The translations under genes were made by a program, and so were the position numbers. A stretch of DNA of 64,000 nt from Halichoerus grypus (taxonomy: Eukaryota; Chordata; Mammalia; Carnivora; Phocidae): positions 31,773,930 through 31,837,929 of the forward strand of contig NC_135726.1 in the NCBI RefSeq assembly GCF_964656455.1, in the 5' to 3' direction. This document shows positions 11,191 through 22,764 of the stretch, piece after piece. A model generated the notes under the pieces. The model saw only the letters and a program-made list of their open reading frames with translations. It ran no database searches and was not told the origin of the DNA. Position 1 is the first letter of the stretch. Every line of letters starts with the position of its first letter.

Positions 11191-12330
11191 GGATTCCAGA
11201 ATGATGAGAAAGTCTTGCTCAGCTATCGAGTTATTTTGATATGGATTTAGAAATATTGCTTAGGATGAAGATGAATTATGTAAGTCAAGAAAGCAGAAAG
11301 CATTAAGTAAATCAACACTAAGGTGACACATACATACAATAACAGTATGGAAGCAGCGCCTGAATGAGTTTCGCTTGGGATGAGGAAGCAGAGACCAGAA
11401 GAGTGTTACCCAAAGCCTCATGGCTTGCAAAGAGCAGAGCTGCCCCACAGTCACATTCAGGAACCTTCTGGTTTTCCCGTAGTATGGGGTTTAAGGACAT
11501 GAAATCTGAAACCAAGGCCTGTTTCTCCCTAGAACTTTGGGAGTCACTTGTAATGAAGGAAAGACCGTTCAAGGATCCAGCCAACCTCCCCCAAACACTA
11601 CAATTGACTGCAGTCTCTCTTGGGCTTCCTGGCCACCCACCCCGGTGCCTGAAACCCTCCTATGTGCCAGGGACCCTCTGCTCGGCAGCAGAGAGCTCCG
11701 CTCTGCATTGGCATCCTCTGGGAACCGGGTGGATGGAGCAGCCAGCATCTGGAACAATACTGGTCACTGTGGCAGAGGAAAATGGGCTTCTGCCCAGGTG
11801 TTGTATCTGCTCCCATGTTATTGGCCAAAGGAAGTCACATGACCACACCCGAGTTCCGGAGGATGCGGAGGAGAAACCACCTATCTGAGATCAGCCCTAT
11901 TGACCATGATGGGCACAGCATTCCAGGGCAGGAGGAGTGGACTGGGGGGCTGGGGTCAGGGAGCAGAGGCCCCTGGCTCTTGCATGAGCCCTGAGACCTC
12001 TCACGGGCCAGGCTGCAGGGTCAGGGGCTCAACCTAGAGATCTGGAGACAACAGCCAGGCCACAGCCATGCAGCGTTTAAATCTTTACAAACCAGATGTC
12101 AATATTTTTAAATGGGGAGATTTTGCATTAAAATCCCAGTTTCTCTTTAAAAGAATTCCGAAGGATGAGCCACCCTGGGTTGATGTTGCTGCACGGCGGC
12201 CGTCAACTGTTGCTGGAAGCAGCTGGCCCCAAACACGGGCCATACCTGCTCACGTGGTGCAGCCCTGTCTCTGTGTTCAGTACTTTGTGTCACCTGCCCA
12301 GCTCTTCGGCTTTCAAGTTTGCAACCCCTG
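11191..12330. other. Non-coding sequence, possibly ancient repeat at 12060-12330
   Basis: An open frame of 174 codons at 11364-11888 has no domain resemblance and is best treated as chance. The 12060-12330 part (CAGATGTCAATATTTTTAAA, then GAGATTTTGCATTAAAATCC) sounds like an old interspersed repeat, but I cannot name it. Confidence 0.35.
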
Positions 12331-12334
12331 GTCG

Positions 12335-12425
12335 AATATGTTGTACAGAGAGGGAAACTGAGGCTTGGAGCAAGAAAACAACCTGCCCAAATTCAGATTA
12401 ACAGCAGACTCAAAACCAAAGCCAT
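12335..12425 (-). mobile_element. MIR SINE fragment, antisense
   Basis: AGAGAGGGAAACTGAGGCTT followed by ACAACCTGCCCAAATTCAG is the antisense MIR core. Confidence 0.65.
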
Positions 12426-13609
12426 CCCAACCTGTGGCTTCACAAGCTGCTAGAAAAGAAAGGACTTATGACAAAATTGGGGTGGGGCATGGTGGAGAGG
12501 GGTGGTAGTGTGGGCGAGGCGGGGTGGGCTGGACCATGCAGACCAGTCCAGCAATTCTGCCACCTGGGCATGCACATCTGACCCACCCCCCAGGTCCCCA
12601 GCATGCCTATGGCCATGCGGGGCAGAGCACACCTCCCCACCCCAACCCCCCAATGAGACAGTGACAGGACAACCCCTAACCTCTTCAGAGAATTGCCTGT
12701 AAACTGGAACCAGATATGCTTAGAATTTCAAAGGGGGATCGTTAGCATTTTCCATACTGGCTTGGTCATTTACAATTCATTAAGAGAATTAACTTTGAGA
12801 CTGGGTTCTTCTGATAATCCACCAAAAATGAAACAACAGGCAAGGGGACAGAGCATGGGGAGGAGAGCGTGGCCCTGGGCAACCCGGCTCCTATAAAAGT
12901 CCAGATATTCCTGCATCTGCATACCTGCCTTGTTGGGGGTGGGGGAGGATCTCCCTGCCTTCCAGGTGCCATAGAGAGGGCAACAGGTTGATGGACGCCG
13001 TGTGATGTCTCCAAGTTCATACTAGTATGGCACTTGGACAGTTGGTGCCCAGGCAGAGTGGCGGGTTTAGCATAGCTGACCAGAACCGCCAAGGCCCTCA
13101 CACACTCTATATCAAAGACAGTACAACCCTACCATAATGGGGACCACTGGGTAGGATTAGGATGAAGAAATCAGACCCTAGGCCCTAAGACAGCACCACT
13201 GGTTGGTACCCAGAGAAAGAAAGTTCCAGGCTTACAAAAGGACAGCCCCTCCTGTGCTCCTGGGGCCCTCTCAAACGGGCTCTTGGAAAGTTTGCTAATG
13301 TATCATCTCAAAGCACACGAGTTTCACAGGACCTCATCCCCACTGCCTGAGGTTCTAGCAGCCTCCGCCACCCTGCTGACCCCAAGGCGCGTTAGATTTA
13401 ACCATGTATAAAAGAAAGTTCATAGCATCGATATGTTAATGGGTGAGTGCTTGCTCCCTTCTTTCCAGCGAAGCAGTTGTTATGCTAAAGTCTTATTTTT
13501 AAAGTCTGAAGCTGTAGTCTAATATTTTTTACCTTTGCAGTTATGTAATGTTTTCTACAGTTACTTGTACTTAATGCGAGGGACCAAGATTTCTTTTTTA
13601 AGGTAACTG
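12426..13609. other. Unique non-coding sequence
   Basis: No repeat recognised to about 13380. The last 230 bp are AT-rich and immediately precede the SINE target-site duplication. No gene is supported. Confidence 0.4.
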
Positions 13610-13625
13610 TAGGAAACTTCTTTTT

Positions 13626-13830
13626 CATTTTTTTCAAAGATTTATTTATTTATTTTAGAGAGAAAGAGAGAGAGCACAAGTGGGGGAAGGGGCAGAGGGA
13701 GAGAATCCTTAAGCAAACTCCACGCTGAGCGTGGAGCCCGACACAGGGCTCGATCTCACAACCTTGAGGTCATGACCTGAGCCGAAATCCAGAGTCAGAT
13801 GCTTAACCGACTGAGCCACCCAGGCACGCC
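13626..13830 (-). mobile_element. CAN-SINE, antisense
   Basis: Read on the minus strand: head with the complement of GAGCCACCCAGGC, a B-box (complement of GGGCTCGATCTC), a purine-rich body and an A-rich tail seen here as TTTATTTATTTATTTT. A perfect 16-bp target-site duplication TAGGAAACTTCTTTTT is present at 13610-13625 and 13831-13846. It lies 60 bp from an opposite-strand SINE. Confidence 0.96.
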
Positions 13831-13890
13831 TAGGAAACTTCTTTTTTTAAGGTATACATTAAAAAGGGAAGTTTAAAAGAAAAGCAAACT

Positions 13891-14090
13891 GGGCGCCTGG
13901 GTGGCTCAGTCATTAAGCATCCGCCTTTGGCTCAGGTCATGGTCCCAGAGTCCTGGGATCGAGTCCCACATTGGGCTCCTTGCTCCGCGGAAAGCCTGCT
14001 TCTCCCTCTCCCACTCCCCCTGCTTGTGTTCCCTCTCTGGCTGTGTCTCTCTCTGTCAAATAAATAAATAAAATCTTTAAAAAAAAAAAA
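13891..14090 (+). mobile_element. CAN-SINE, full length
   Basis: Starts GGGCGCCTGGGTGGCTCAGT, carries a Pol III B-box GATCGAGTCCC at 13957-13967, a CT-rich body, and the tail AAATAAATAAATAAAATCTTT with an A-run. A perfect 16-bp target-site duplication AAAAGAAAAGCAAACT lies at 13875-13890 and 14091-14106. The body wording (CTTCTCCCTCTCCCACTCC) is the arctoid-type subfamily. Confidence 0.97.
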
Positions 14091-14221
14091 AAAAGAAAAG
14101 CAAACTTAAAGAATAATATTAAGTGAATATTAGTACAGGAATGTGTGGCCAAAATGTGGCCATAGCACCCAAATGAGTGCCCTAAGCCAGAGCTAATCTC
14201 TACTGTGGGGATTCCCGAGTC

Positions 14222-14335
14222 TCTAATGTGCAGGACCCTTGAGTCTCTTGAGGACTGGTATTCTGCCTTCCTCCTTGTTGTATCCTTAGCACATGTTACA
14301 TTTGAAAAATTGTGTTAGTAAAGGAATGGATGGAG
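14222..14335 (+). mobile_element. L2 LINE 3' end
   Basis: The order TTGAGGACTGGTATTCTGCC, TTGTATCCTTAGCACATG and AAGGAATGGATGG matches the diverged sense 3' end of L2. Confidence 0.5.
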
Positions 14336-15240
14336 CAGAGGTCTGAGTAATGACTTGGCGTAAGGGAAGAGAGAGTTTGAGCCATACCAAGAATGCTGAG
14401 CCCTTGATATGCATACTATCACTGTGGGATATCAAGACCATGGTAGACATTACTAATCAATCACACCTTTCATTTCCCCTGAACCAGAATGCAGCTTCAG
14501 AATCCTTCTTAACACTACACTCCAGGCATCTAATCAGAATTAACACACAAGACGAACTCTGTCATTCTGGGACCGGATGACCTTTTGAGGTTCATTCCAG
14601 CCCCCCAAATTGCAAGGTAGTCTGAGACACTTGGCCAGCAAAGCTTGTAATGTTATTCCTCAAATCACCAGGCTGGCAAAACAGCTGCCTCTGAATTTAG
14701 GCCAAAAGTCTCCAAATTGTCTGGTGGTAGGTGTTCTGTTTTCCTAAGGAGTAAGGCATTGCCACAAGTCTCGGAGTCCCCGTTTGGTGAAAAGCCTGGA
14801 GCAGGTGGTCCGAAGGCCTCTTGGCTGTGACATTCTCAGGAGGTGGCGACTCTCCAGAGCGATTTACAACCTCTGGGCCCAGCATACACTTGTCACCTGC
14901 CAGGCCTCAAGGTTCAGACCCTGGAGAGGGGGCAGGAGCTGGAGCTGTCCCCAGTGTGGCCAAAACCCTTCTCCAAGTCCTCCACGGTGACAAGAGAGAG
15001 GGAGCCCCTGATATCACCAAAGCCTCGGAACACCCACAACAGGACTCCCCTCTGCGGTCCCCCTGACAGGTGACTGTGCAGAGCCTGCTGGCATCCCTCC
15101 AGTGCTGGTCACTACCTCCTCATCCCCCACAGTTCCAACTGCTGGAAGGTTCTTTTTTCTTACACAGTCATTAAGAACATATCCATGGGGCATCTTTAGC
15201 AACCTGGAAGAAAGACTTGCAAAATAGTGTTAAATTTTAA
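14336..15240. other. Unique non-coding sequence
   Basis: No repeat or gene recognised. Open frames are under 85 codons and show no family resemblance. Confidence 0.45.
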
Positions 15241-15254
15241 AAAAGCAAGATGTC

Positions 15255-15566
15255 AGTCAGTCAGACAAATACCGTATGATTTCACTCATTTGTGGAATTA
15301 AAGAAAACAAACGATCAAAAGAAAAAAGAGACAACAACAACAACAACAAAAAACAGACTCTTAACTCTAGAGAACAAACTGATGGTTGCTGGAAGGGCGC
15401 AGGGTGGGGGGACGGGGGAAAGAAGTGATGGGGATGAAGGAGGGCACTTGTCATGAGCACAGGGTAATGTATAGAACTGTTGAGTCACTATATTGTACAC
15501 CTGAAACTAATATAACTCTGTATGTTAGCTATACTGGAATTTAAAAAATAAATTTAGAAAATGTTT
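15255..15566 (+). mobile_element. Carnivoran LINE-1 3' end, 5'-truncated
   Basis: The order ACCGTATGATTTCACTCATT, AACAGACTCTTAACTCTAGA, GAGGGCACTTGTCATGAGCA, CTATATTGTACACCTGAAAC and GGAATTTAAAAAATAAA matches the last part of carnivoran L1 ORF2/3'UTR. The possible target-site duplication AAAAGCAAGATGTC / AAAACGCAAGATATC lies at 15241-15254 and 15567-15581. No open frame remains. It includes an (AAC)n run near 15331. Confidence 0.88.
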
Positions 15567-15589
15567 AAAACGCAAGATATCGCAGGTAT

Positions 15590-15725
15590 GTCATTATGGG
15601 TTTCCCCCTCAGCTTCACGGAGGTACAACTGACAAATAAAATTGTGTGTATTTAAGGCGTACAACATGTTGATGTGATACGTGTATACATTGTGAAATGA
15701 TGAGCACAATCAAGTCAATTATGTA
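15590..15725. mobile_element. Old LINE-1-like fragment, probable
   Basis: ACGGAGGTACAACTGACAAA and AAGGCGTACAACATGTTGAT then GTGTATACATTGTGAAATGA are familiar wording of ancient L1-derived 3' sequence, orientation uncertain. It directly follows the younger L1 insertion. Confidence 0.45.
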
Positions 15726-16505
15726 TGTCGCTGTGCTCACACAGAAGTTTAAAATGCACTACAAAGGGAGAAAGTGCGGGCAGAATTCAATTTAAAATAT
15801 TATCCATCGTTGAATTCCAATAGTAAGGCGAGAGGTGAATATGTCTGTTTCTCCTTTTCCAAGTTTTCTCTAATGTCACATCACTTTTGCAATAGCTGTA
15901 GGGGATTCCTGGGGGGTTTCTGCCAATTTGTCAGCCATGCCCCCTCCTCCTGGTAAAGGCATCTCGGTTTTCCCTTCAAATCCACCTGTGCCCATTCTCA
16001 CTCCATGTAGTTTGGTGGGGCTAAGCCCATTCCCTCTAGTCCCATGGGTGGGCACCTGCCCCATGAGCTCCATTCCCCCAGCCCCAGGGATTGCTTTATG
16101 GGTAAATTCACTTCTGGGATTTCTGGGAGCCATTAGGGAAGAAAAGAAGGTTGAGGGGAAATGCATCCAGGGTTACCAAAAAGCCATTTTATCACCTTGA
16201 GAGGACAACCTGCCCAAAACTGAAGCTGGAATAAAGGAAAACAGAGAAGAGAAATGAAGGGACTGAGGGAAAGAGAGAGACTATGAATACTGTTGAGCAC
16301 TTGTATCCAGCCATTCCTCAAGTCCATGTTCCCCTATAAACTCCCTTTACTTCTTAAGTCAACTTGAGTTGCAAACCTGTCACTTGCAACTCTAAGAGTC
16401 TGGACTAGCTCAGAGGGAAAAATATTTAAAACAAAGCAGCATGTTCTGCACCCTCCCTGTAGGTCCTAGTTTGGGGTTCTGAGAAGAAAGGTACCCTCTT
16501 CTCCT
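15726..16505. other. Unique non-coding sequence
   Basis: No repeat or gene recognised. Confidence 0.4.
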
Positions 16506-16715
16506 TTTATTTTATTTGTTTGTTTGTTTGTTTATAGAGAGGGAGAGAGAGAAAGCAGGAGGCGGGGACAAAGGGAGAGGGAGAGAATCTTAAGCACGTT
16601 CCATGTCCTGCATGGAGTCTGATGCGGGGCTCGATCCCACAACCCTGAGATAATGACCTGAGCCAAAATCAAGAGTCCGACATGTAACTGACTGAGCCCT
16701 CCACCCAGGCGCCCC
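16506..16715 (-). mobile_element. CAN-SINE, antisense
   Basis: Minus-strand CAN-SINE with tail seen as TTTATTTGTTTGTTTGTTTG, a purine-rich body, B-box complement GGGCTCGATCCC and head complement ending CCACCCAGGCGCCCC. A short insertion (CCTCC) interrupts the head. The flanks CCCTCTTCTCCTTTT and CCCTCTACTTTTTTT may be a degenerate target-site duplication. Confidence 0.93.
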
Positions 16716-17837
16716 CTCTACTTTTTTTAGACATTCGAGAGTAACTTTCAGCTGGCTGCCTTCCCCTGCCACATGCATTCACATGCACACACACACAGAG
16801 TCCTCTCCAAGTTAAAGTCCATGGCTCCCGCAACCGTGGACCGAGCCCCTTCCTCATTCCCTCCACCCTCGGCATCATTGTTTTCAGGAAGTATGTACTC
16901 ACGCCTCCCGGACATAATGCCCTCGGTATACAGTGAACCTACAGTGGCCGGGGCATGAACAGATCACCCAGGAAAAGCAGGCTGCAGCCCTTTGCATTCA
17001 ATATGGCCACATATAAAGAAGTGCAAGGGATCAGATGAAGAGAACTTAGGAAGAAGGTCAGTGGCAGGAGCATTGAAGTCAAGGTCAGCAGCACCACCCA
17101 ATCAGAGCAGCCAGTCGGTTAGACGGTTAGACGCAACTTTGAATTCTAACCCCCTCTTTAGGACGGGGGTCACTAACTGGCATCCTGCTCATTGCACCCA
17201 ACCCACACATGGATCTCATTTGGCCCACACGGTGGTTTTAAATTATTTGAACTGGAGCATGTCCCATAAGAATACAAATTTTCTCAGTCTCTTGACAAAG
17301 AGCTGGCACCCCTGGACCCACATCCCACCAGGGAACGGTTGGCGCAAGATGTCGCTGCTCCTTTAAATGCGGCACATGCTCCTGTTTCTATCCTGACCAC
17401 CCGGTTAGTTCCCAAAACCCCCCACTGCTGCCATTTGTCCTCATGCTTGCACTGTAGAGTTTTTTTGTTTGGTTGGTTGGTTTGGGTTGGTTTTTTTAAT
17501 GGAAATAAAGATTCCTCCCTACCCCTGCCTATCAGAAGGGAAAATAGAGATCCGTGTGGTTGCATGATTTTTCTCACATTTGTCCTGTTTCGCTCACTCA
17601 CATTACCTCTCTGATCTCTAAAGCTATTGGGACAAATTTTATAAATTCCAAATATTTTCTGAGTTGATATGCCTTTAGTAATCACAGGTGCACCTCAGTC
17701 AGATAAAATATTGAAATAATTCTGTACCGCTTTGTCCATTATCACTGCCCTGTGCCCTTGAGTCCTCCCACAGATGCCCTACCACTGACTGTGTCTGCAC
17801 TTCCTGGCCCCCCAACGATGCAGGCCAGGGGGTCACT
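16716..17837. other. Non-coding sequence
   Basis: Contains a GGTT-type run at about 17461-17497. Around 17160-17260 (GACGGGGGTCACTAACTGGC) it faintly resembles a hAT-type end. No gene is supported. Confidence 0.35.
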
Positions 17838-17871
<34 letters not shown>

Positions 17872-17892
17872 CGCGCACACGCGAGCACACAC
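17838..17892. repeat. (CA)n microsatellite with CG-bearing 3' part
   Basis: Perfect CA repeats to about 17864, then interrupted by TACACGCGCGCACACGCG. Confidence 0.95.
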
Positions 17893-17954
17893 GCAACCAG
17901 TTGTCAATACTTTGCATTTCACCCCCTGAAAACACTCAGTAGCTATCTTACGTT

Positions 17955-18250
17955 GGGATCCTCCCGAAGCAGACCCTAAGACAAAGGACCCTAAGACAAA
18001 GATTCTGCTGCAGGTCATGTATTTTGGATATAATCTTAGAAAGCAAGCACAAGAGAGCGAGGAAGGCAATTCACGGCATGTTAATAAGCAGGTGACCACC
18101 GGCCACGCACGCTCCTGGGGACTCCCAGGGGACTGCATGGAGCATACCTCACAGCTGTTCCACCTGAGAGCCGAGGAAGCTGAGAAGTTACCCCCACTTG
18201 TCATCGGGAGAGGGCTGCTCCCAGGGTGGTGACTCTTCGGCACTTCTGGT
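17955..18250 (+). repeat. Diverged interspersed repeat, copy 1 of a local pair
   Basis: Shares ordered words with 24573-24860: GAAGCAG near 17966, TTAATAAGCAGGTGA at 18081, and CACCTGAGAGCCGAGGAAGC at 18161. Spacing between the last two is 80 bp here and about 74 bp in the other copy. This copy also holds a 15-bp tandem duplication ACCCTAAGACAAAGG at 17973-18001. The family is not named; an LTR-type element is possible. Confidence 0.5.
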
Positions 18251-19195
18251 CTGCCCTGTGCTCAGCTGAGAAAGTCTGCAGGCAGAGAGGCACATGAGCA
18301 GGAAGCTGGTGGCGTGCACTGATCAATCCACTGCAAGGGTGGTCAGTGCTGACAGAGTCTGCTGCCACAGTGAAAAATCAGTGCTTGGCATGGCAGAATT
18401 CTTTACCAGGTGGTAGGGTATCCCCAATCACAGAGGTCTACCAGAAGGCTATGTTTTCTCTGGATGGTTTGTTTGGGGATTCTATGACTCTCTGGCTCCT
18501 GGCTTGCCTACTCACAAAGCAATTTCAGCATTTTCCTGGCCAAAAAAAAAAAAAGAATGGGAGAAACTTCAACATTCTAAGCAAATTTGGCTCAACAAAG
18601 ATACCATCGACTCATTGCCTGCTTCCTGTTAATCTCACCATTTTCAAATTCTCCTTCACAATTACTGCAATCAAGTTATTATCAATCACACTATCAATTG
18701 CTTGCCCCGCTCTAGGATGTAGGTTAAATATTCTTGTGTCGGTGGGATGCTGCATCCTAGATTTTCATTGAAATCTAATGACTTTCATCTTCAAAGAAAC
18801 CGTTTGGAGCTAGCACTCCGTCCCCACCCCTGCTGGTTTAATTACATCACTTCATACATTTTGCATTTTGAAGATAAACATCCTGTTCAGTATTTATCCC
18901 AGTGAGATGATTTTCAAGGAGTCATGTTACTAGAGTGCCCACTCCCGTGAGAGGGTGGCTCATCACGCTGAGCTCAGGAACTTGTACCTGGCTTCCGGGG
19001 GGATGCAGCCAGGATGCCTCAGCATCTGCTTGCCTGTGCGTGGACTGGGCATGTGCTCCCACCAGCTATGGAGAGAGGTCCTGGTGACCAGCACTGGACA
19101 TGACATCAAGCTATAAGAAGGCCCTTCTGAAAAGTGGACTATTTGGCGTTTTCCAAAGCATTTTCATATGTTTAAGGCTTGCCCAATTTCCCCAC
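18251..19195. other. Non-coding sequence
   Basis: An A-run sits at 18542-18553. The 18760-18940 part is AT-rich and repeat-free (TTTAATTACATCACTTCATA) and could be a weak CNE. No gene is supported. Confidence 0.35.
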
Positions 19196-19460
19196 CATTT
19201 ATTGACATTCATTTCCCAAGTATCTGTACAATGTCCGTCATGTGCCAGTCACTGGGGCATCGCAGCCAACTTTCTACAGAGATCCTTGACAGCACCCTGC
19301 CTGCATGAGTTTCCCAGTCCAGAGGGAGAGGCAGACCACGAACACTCCAATACAAACATAAAACAATCACAGATTCAGATCAGAGCCACGAAAGGGCAAA
19401 AAGGGAAGCTTGGGGTGGAGCACCACAGACAGGAACGTGTTGAAGGCGAGATGGAAAGAG
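19196..19460 (-). mobile_element. L2 LINE 3' end, antisense
   Basis: TTATTGACATTCATTTCCCA, CGTCATGTGCCAGTCACTGG and CCTGCATGAGTTTCCCAGTC occur in the order of an antisense L2 3' end. Confidence 0.6.
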
Positions 19461-19829
19461 AAGGCATGCCAGTTAGGTCTCCCGAGAAGCAAGCGTCTAG
19501 ACAGGAGCAGGTGTGTGGGAGATTTACCGGGCAAATTTCCTGTGAGGGAGGAAGGAGGAAGGAGCAGGAGGCGGAGGGGAGCACCTTCAGACTGTGCTGT
19601 GGGTCTGACTCTGGGAAAGCAGAGCGAGAAGGAGGCAATGCATCTGAGGAGTCTCAGCCTACTGCAGAGTTCTGACAGAGTCTCGCTCAGGTTGATGGGC
19701 AGGACCCGAGCAAAGCAGCAGGAACATCAGGCGGGAATGGTTCAGCTCTTCGACAACCCCCTCCCCGCTATTCATCCTCTCCTTCCTCCTCTCTCCTTTC
19801 AAAATTCCCTCCATCCTCAGCTGGTCTTA
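19461..19829. other. Non-coding sequence between L2 and ERV remnant
   Basis: The part near 19485-19560 (GAAGCAAGCGTCTAGACAGG) may be a third, weaker relative of the repeat at 17955-18250. Nothing else is recognised. Confidence 0.3.
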
Positions 19830-21223
19830 AACCCTTACTTAGTGGTGTGATCCTACCTGCCACCACTGAGGAGTCTAAGTCCTTGGGAATCCTTCACATC
19901 TCATGCAGGGCTTACTGTATGTGTCCACTCACAGTTACTGTGGGGCAGGGAGTATTAAACAGGCTCTGAAGTGGGTCACCTGGGTCCACACACATTCTTC
20001 TTTGTCTCCACTATGCAACAGCTGCCCTAAACCTTCCTGGTGATAGGGTCAATTAGCCCTGCTGGTTCCTGGACACAAGGTGTCCAAAGCATCCTTTTGG
20101 TAGCTGCAGCTTATAAGTCAATGGAACTCTCGCTGTGCCCTCATGAGAGTATAATCCTTTGGGAAATAGAAAATTTGATCTCAGCAAAGCCCAGAGTTGG
20201 GAGGATGGGAAGCATAAAGTCCCCTAATGGGTCATTGGGAGTAATGGTAAGTGGAGTCTACTCCTGCTTCCATCCCTTGGTTCCCGGGTCATGTGTTTTT
20301 CCTACCAGGGACCCAGTGCCATATAGAGATCTCTGTCATAGTACATATACTGCATTCTGAAGGATGGCACCTGATCCTTGCCTCCAAGCTGGCACTCAGA
20401 TGTGCATTTAGATGGCCATTCTAACAATCTATAAGGCAGCTATTTCTGGATTATATGGTATATGATACAACCAGTAGATCCTATGGTCATGAGCGTAATC
20501 TCACCCCTCCTTTACTATGAAGTGGGTCCTCTGGACAGATGCTGCGTTATGTGGGATTCCATATCTGTTCCATGTCTGTGGATCAGTCCTTCCTTAAGCC
20601 CCTGGATAGTTGTGCTGCCTGAGGCCCTGCAGGCAGAAAAGGCAGACTCATTTCTGGAATAGGTATTCTTATAATGTGAACCTCATCCTTCCAGGCTAGA
20701 AGGGCCCAATGTAGTCAACTTGCTACCAAGTGGCCCATTGGGCTCTTTGAGGAATATGGCCATATCAAGGGACTCAGCATTCCTCTATGGTGCTGGCAAG
20801 TCAGACATTCAGTGACAGCTGACAGTAGTCACTAAGTTGGCCTCCCTAAGTGAGAGTCCGTGATGTTGGCCCTTGCTAACCTTCATCTCTACCATTTTGG
20901 CCTCTCTGTGCATTTATTTGTCCAGAGTGCCAGTTCTGGGGTGGCCAATGATGAAGGGTGGTTAAAGTCAACTGGCTAAACCACTTTGTCTCCTTGGTTG
21001 TTCAGTGCCTCTTCTGTGGTGGATAGCTTCTGCTGGGAGTTAATGTGCAAAAATCTTCAGAGTTCACGCCCACTCACATATGCCCATCCACATGCCTCCA
21101 CCCCAGATATCCTTGTTTCAAGGTCCTACAGGCCTTTTCCTTCCAGAACCCTGACCAGTCATCCAGGCCATTGGCCTCTGCCCAGGAATCTTTATATATT
21201 CTCAAAGCAGGCCACTTCTCCCT
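19830..21223 (-). mobile_element. Ancient endogenous retrovirus, pol-region remnant
   Basis: Minus-strand translation shows retroviral integrase wording: a CLTC zinc-type pair at 20796-20807, QVDYIGP at 20702-20722, THF at about 20519-20527 and YHIPYNPE near 20440-20465. Upstream on the minus strand (20990-21223) lies the sequence preceding integrase in such elements. I judge it ERVL/class III-like from memory of related repeats. In-frame stops and at least one frameshift make it non-functional. No LTR pair could be delimited. Minus-strand L1 sequence follows at 21224. Confidence 0.75.
20345..20815 (-). pseudogene. Decayed retroviral integrase domain
   Basis: The zinc-type CLTC (20796-20807) is in a different frame from the catalytic core, so a frameshift separates them. 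In the core, the first acidic residue is kept in VDYIGP. The second expected Asp, just before the THF motif 60 residues on, is replaced by Val (codon at 20534-20536), and the expected Glu position after YHIPYNPE reads Ile next to a stop. Several stops lie in frame, one immediately before QVDYIGP. The domain cannot be active. Confidence 0.72.
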
Positions 21224-22760
21224 TTGATGGATAATTTTGCTGGGTATAGAATTCTAAGTTGATTTTTTTTTCCTTTTGATCATTTAAATATGTTGTTGCT
21301 CCACTGTGTTCCCATTTGTAATGTTTTCAACAAGAAATGTGCTATCATCCTTATCTTCATCTGTGTATAACATACCCCCCCCCCCACTGGTTGCTTTTGA
21401 GATTTTCTTTTTATAACTGACTTTGAGTAGTTTGATTCTGATGTGCCTTTGTGTGCGTTTCTTCATATCTCTCATGCTTCCATCTTATTGAGTTTCTCAG
21501 ATTTATAGATTTATGCTTTTTAAACCATAATTTGGAAAATACTTTAGCCATTATTTCTTCAAAAAAATTTTTGTCATCTCTCTCCTCTGAGGACACTGCA
21601 TATATTAGGCCACATGAAGTTGTGCCACAGCTTACTGATATTCTGTTCCTTTTGTTGTTCTTGTCTTTCTCCTTTGAGCTTCAGTTTAGATAGTTTCTAT
21701 TGTTATGTCTCTCATCTTTTTTTTTTCTTCCTGCAATGTATAATCTGTCATTACCTTATCTGTTGTATCTTTCATCTCACACATTGTAGTGTGAGATCTA
21801 GGAGTTTAATTTGGGTCTTTTTTTATATTTTCCATATTACTATGTAACTTTTTCAATATATGGAATATGGTTATATTAACTATGTTAATGTCCTTGTCTG
21901 CTAATTTTAACTTCTGTGTCAGTTCAAATCAATTTCTTTTGATTGATTAATCTCCTCACTTGCGGGATTCTTTCCATGCCTTTTTTGTTGTTGTTGTTGG
22001 CATACCCATAGTCTTTGATTAGATAGCAAACATTATGAATTTTATGTTATTGTATGCTGAATATTTTTGTGTTCCTAAAAAAATATTTTTGAGTTTTGTT
22101 TGGGATACAGTTAAGTTACTTGGAAACAGTTTGATCCTTTTGTGTGTTGCTTTTACGATTTGATAGGCAGGGCCAAGCAATGCATGGTCTAGGGCTGATT
22201 ATTCCACACTACTAAGTCAAGACTTTTCTATGTATTCTACCCAACGTCCCATGAATCTTGAGATTTTCCATTCTGACTAGTGGAAGTAGGCACTATCCCA
22301 GCCCTGTTTGAGTATGGAGTGGATTCCCTATAATTCTGCAGATGGTTCCATCCCCTGCCTTGGGGAGTTTCATCACACACCTGTGCTAATCTGTTCTGTG
22401 TGGAATACTTGAGGGGTCCATTTCAGATCTCTGGAGTTCTCCCTTTGTGCAGCTCTCTCCTCTCCGGTACTTGATCCTGCAAACCCCAGCTGCCTTTGTC
22501 TCCACACATTCTCAACTTTGTCATCTCAGCTTAGGGGTCTACCCAACTTCCCCCTTCCTGTGCGATGGCTGGACACTATCCACAAGGCTCACCTCATTTG
22601 ATTCCCATTTCTCAGGGTTTGCTCTTCTTTGTTGCCTGAAGTCCAGTGTCTTGAAATCACTGTTTCATATATTTTGTCCATTTTTCATTGTTTCAGGCGC
22701 AAGAGCAAATCTAAGACTTGCTACTCCATCTTGGCTGGAAGCAGGTGTTCTCTATAGACC
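21224..22760 (-). mobile_element. Old LINE-1, 5'UTR/ORF1 region, antisense
   Basis: Antisense wording of the 5' part of old mammalian L1: TTGCTGGGTATAGAATTCTA, TTGATTCTGATGTGCCTTTG, ATTATTTCTTCAAAAAAATT, and at the 5' boundary TACTCCATCTTGGCTGGAAG near 22720-22740. The 3' half of the element is missing and retroviral sequence abuts both sides, so the ERV and L1 are interleaved. No open frame survives. A C11 run lies near 21376. Confidence 0.75.
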
Positions 22761-22764
22761 TGTT

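Noticed and set aside
11364..11888. 174-codon open frame on the plus strand
   Set aside because: No recognisable motif, no splice or promoter context, and equal-length frames overlap on both strands.
15925..16200. Proline-rich open frame that might be an exon
   Set aside because: Under 100 codons, no splice-site logic, and an equally long antisense frame.
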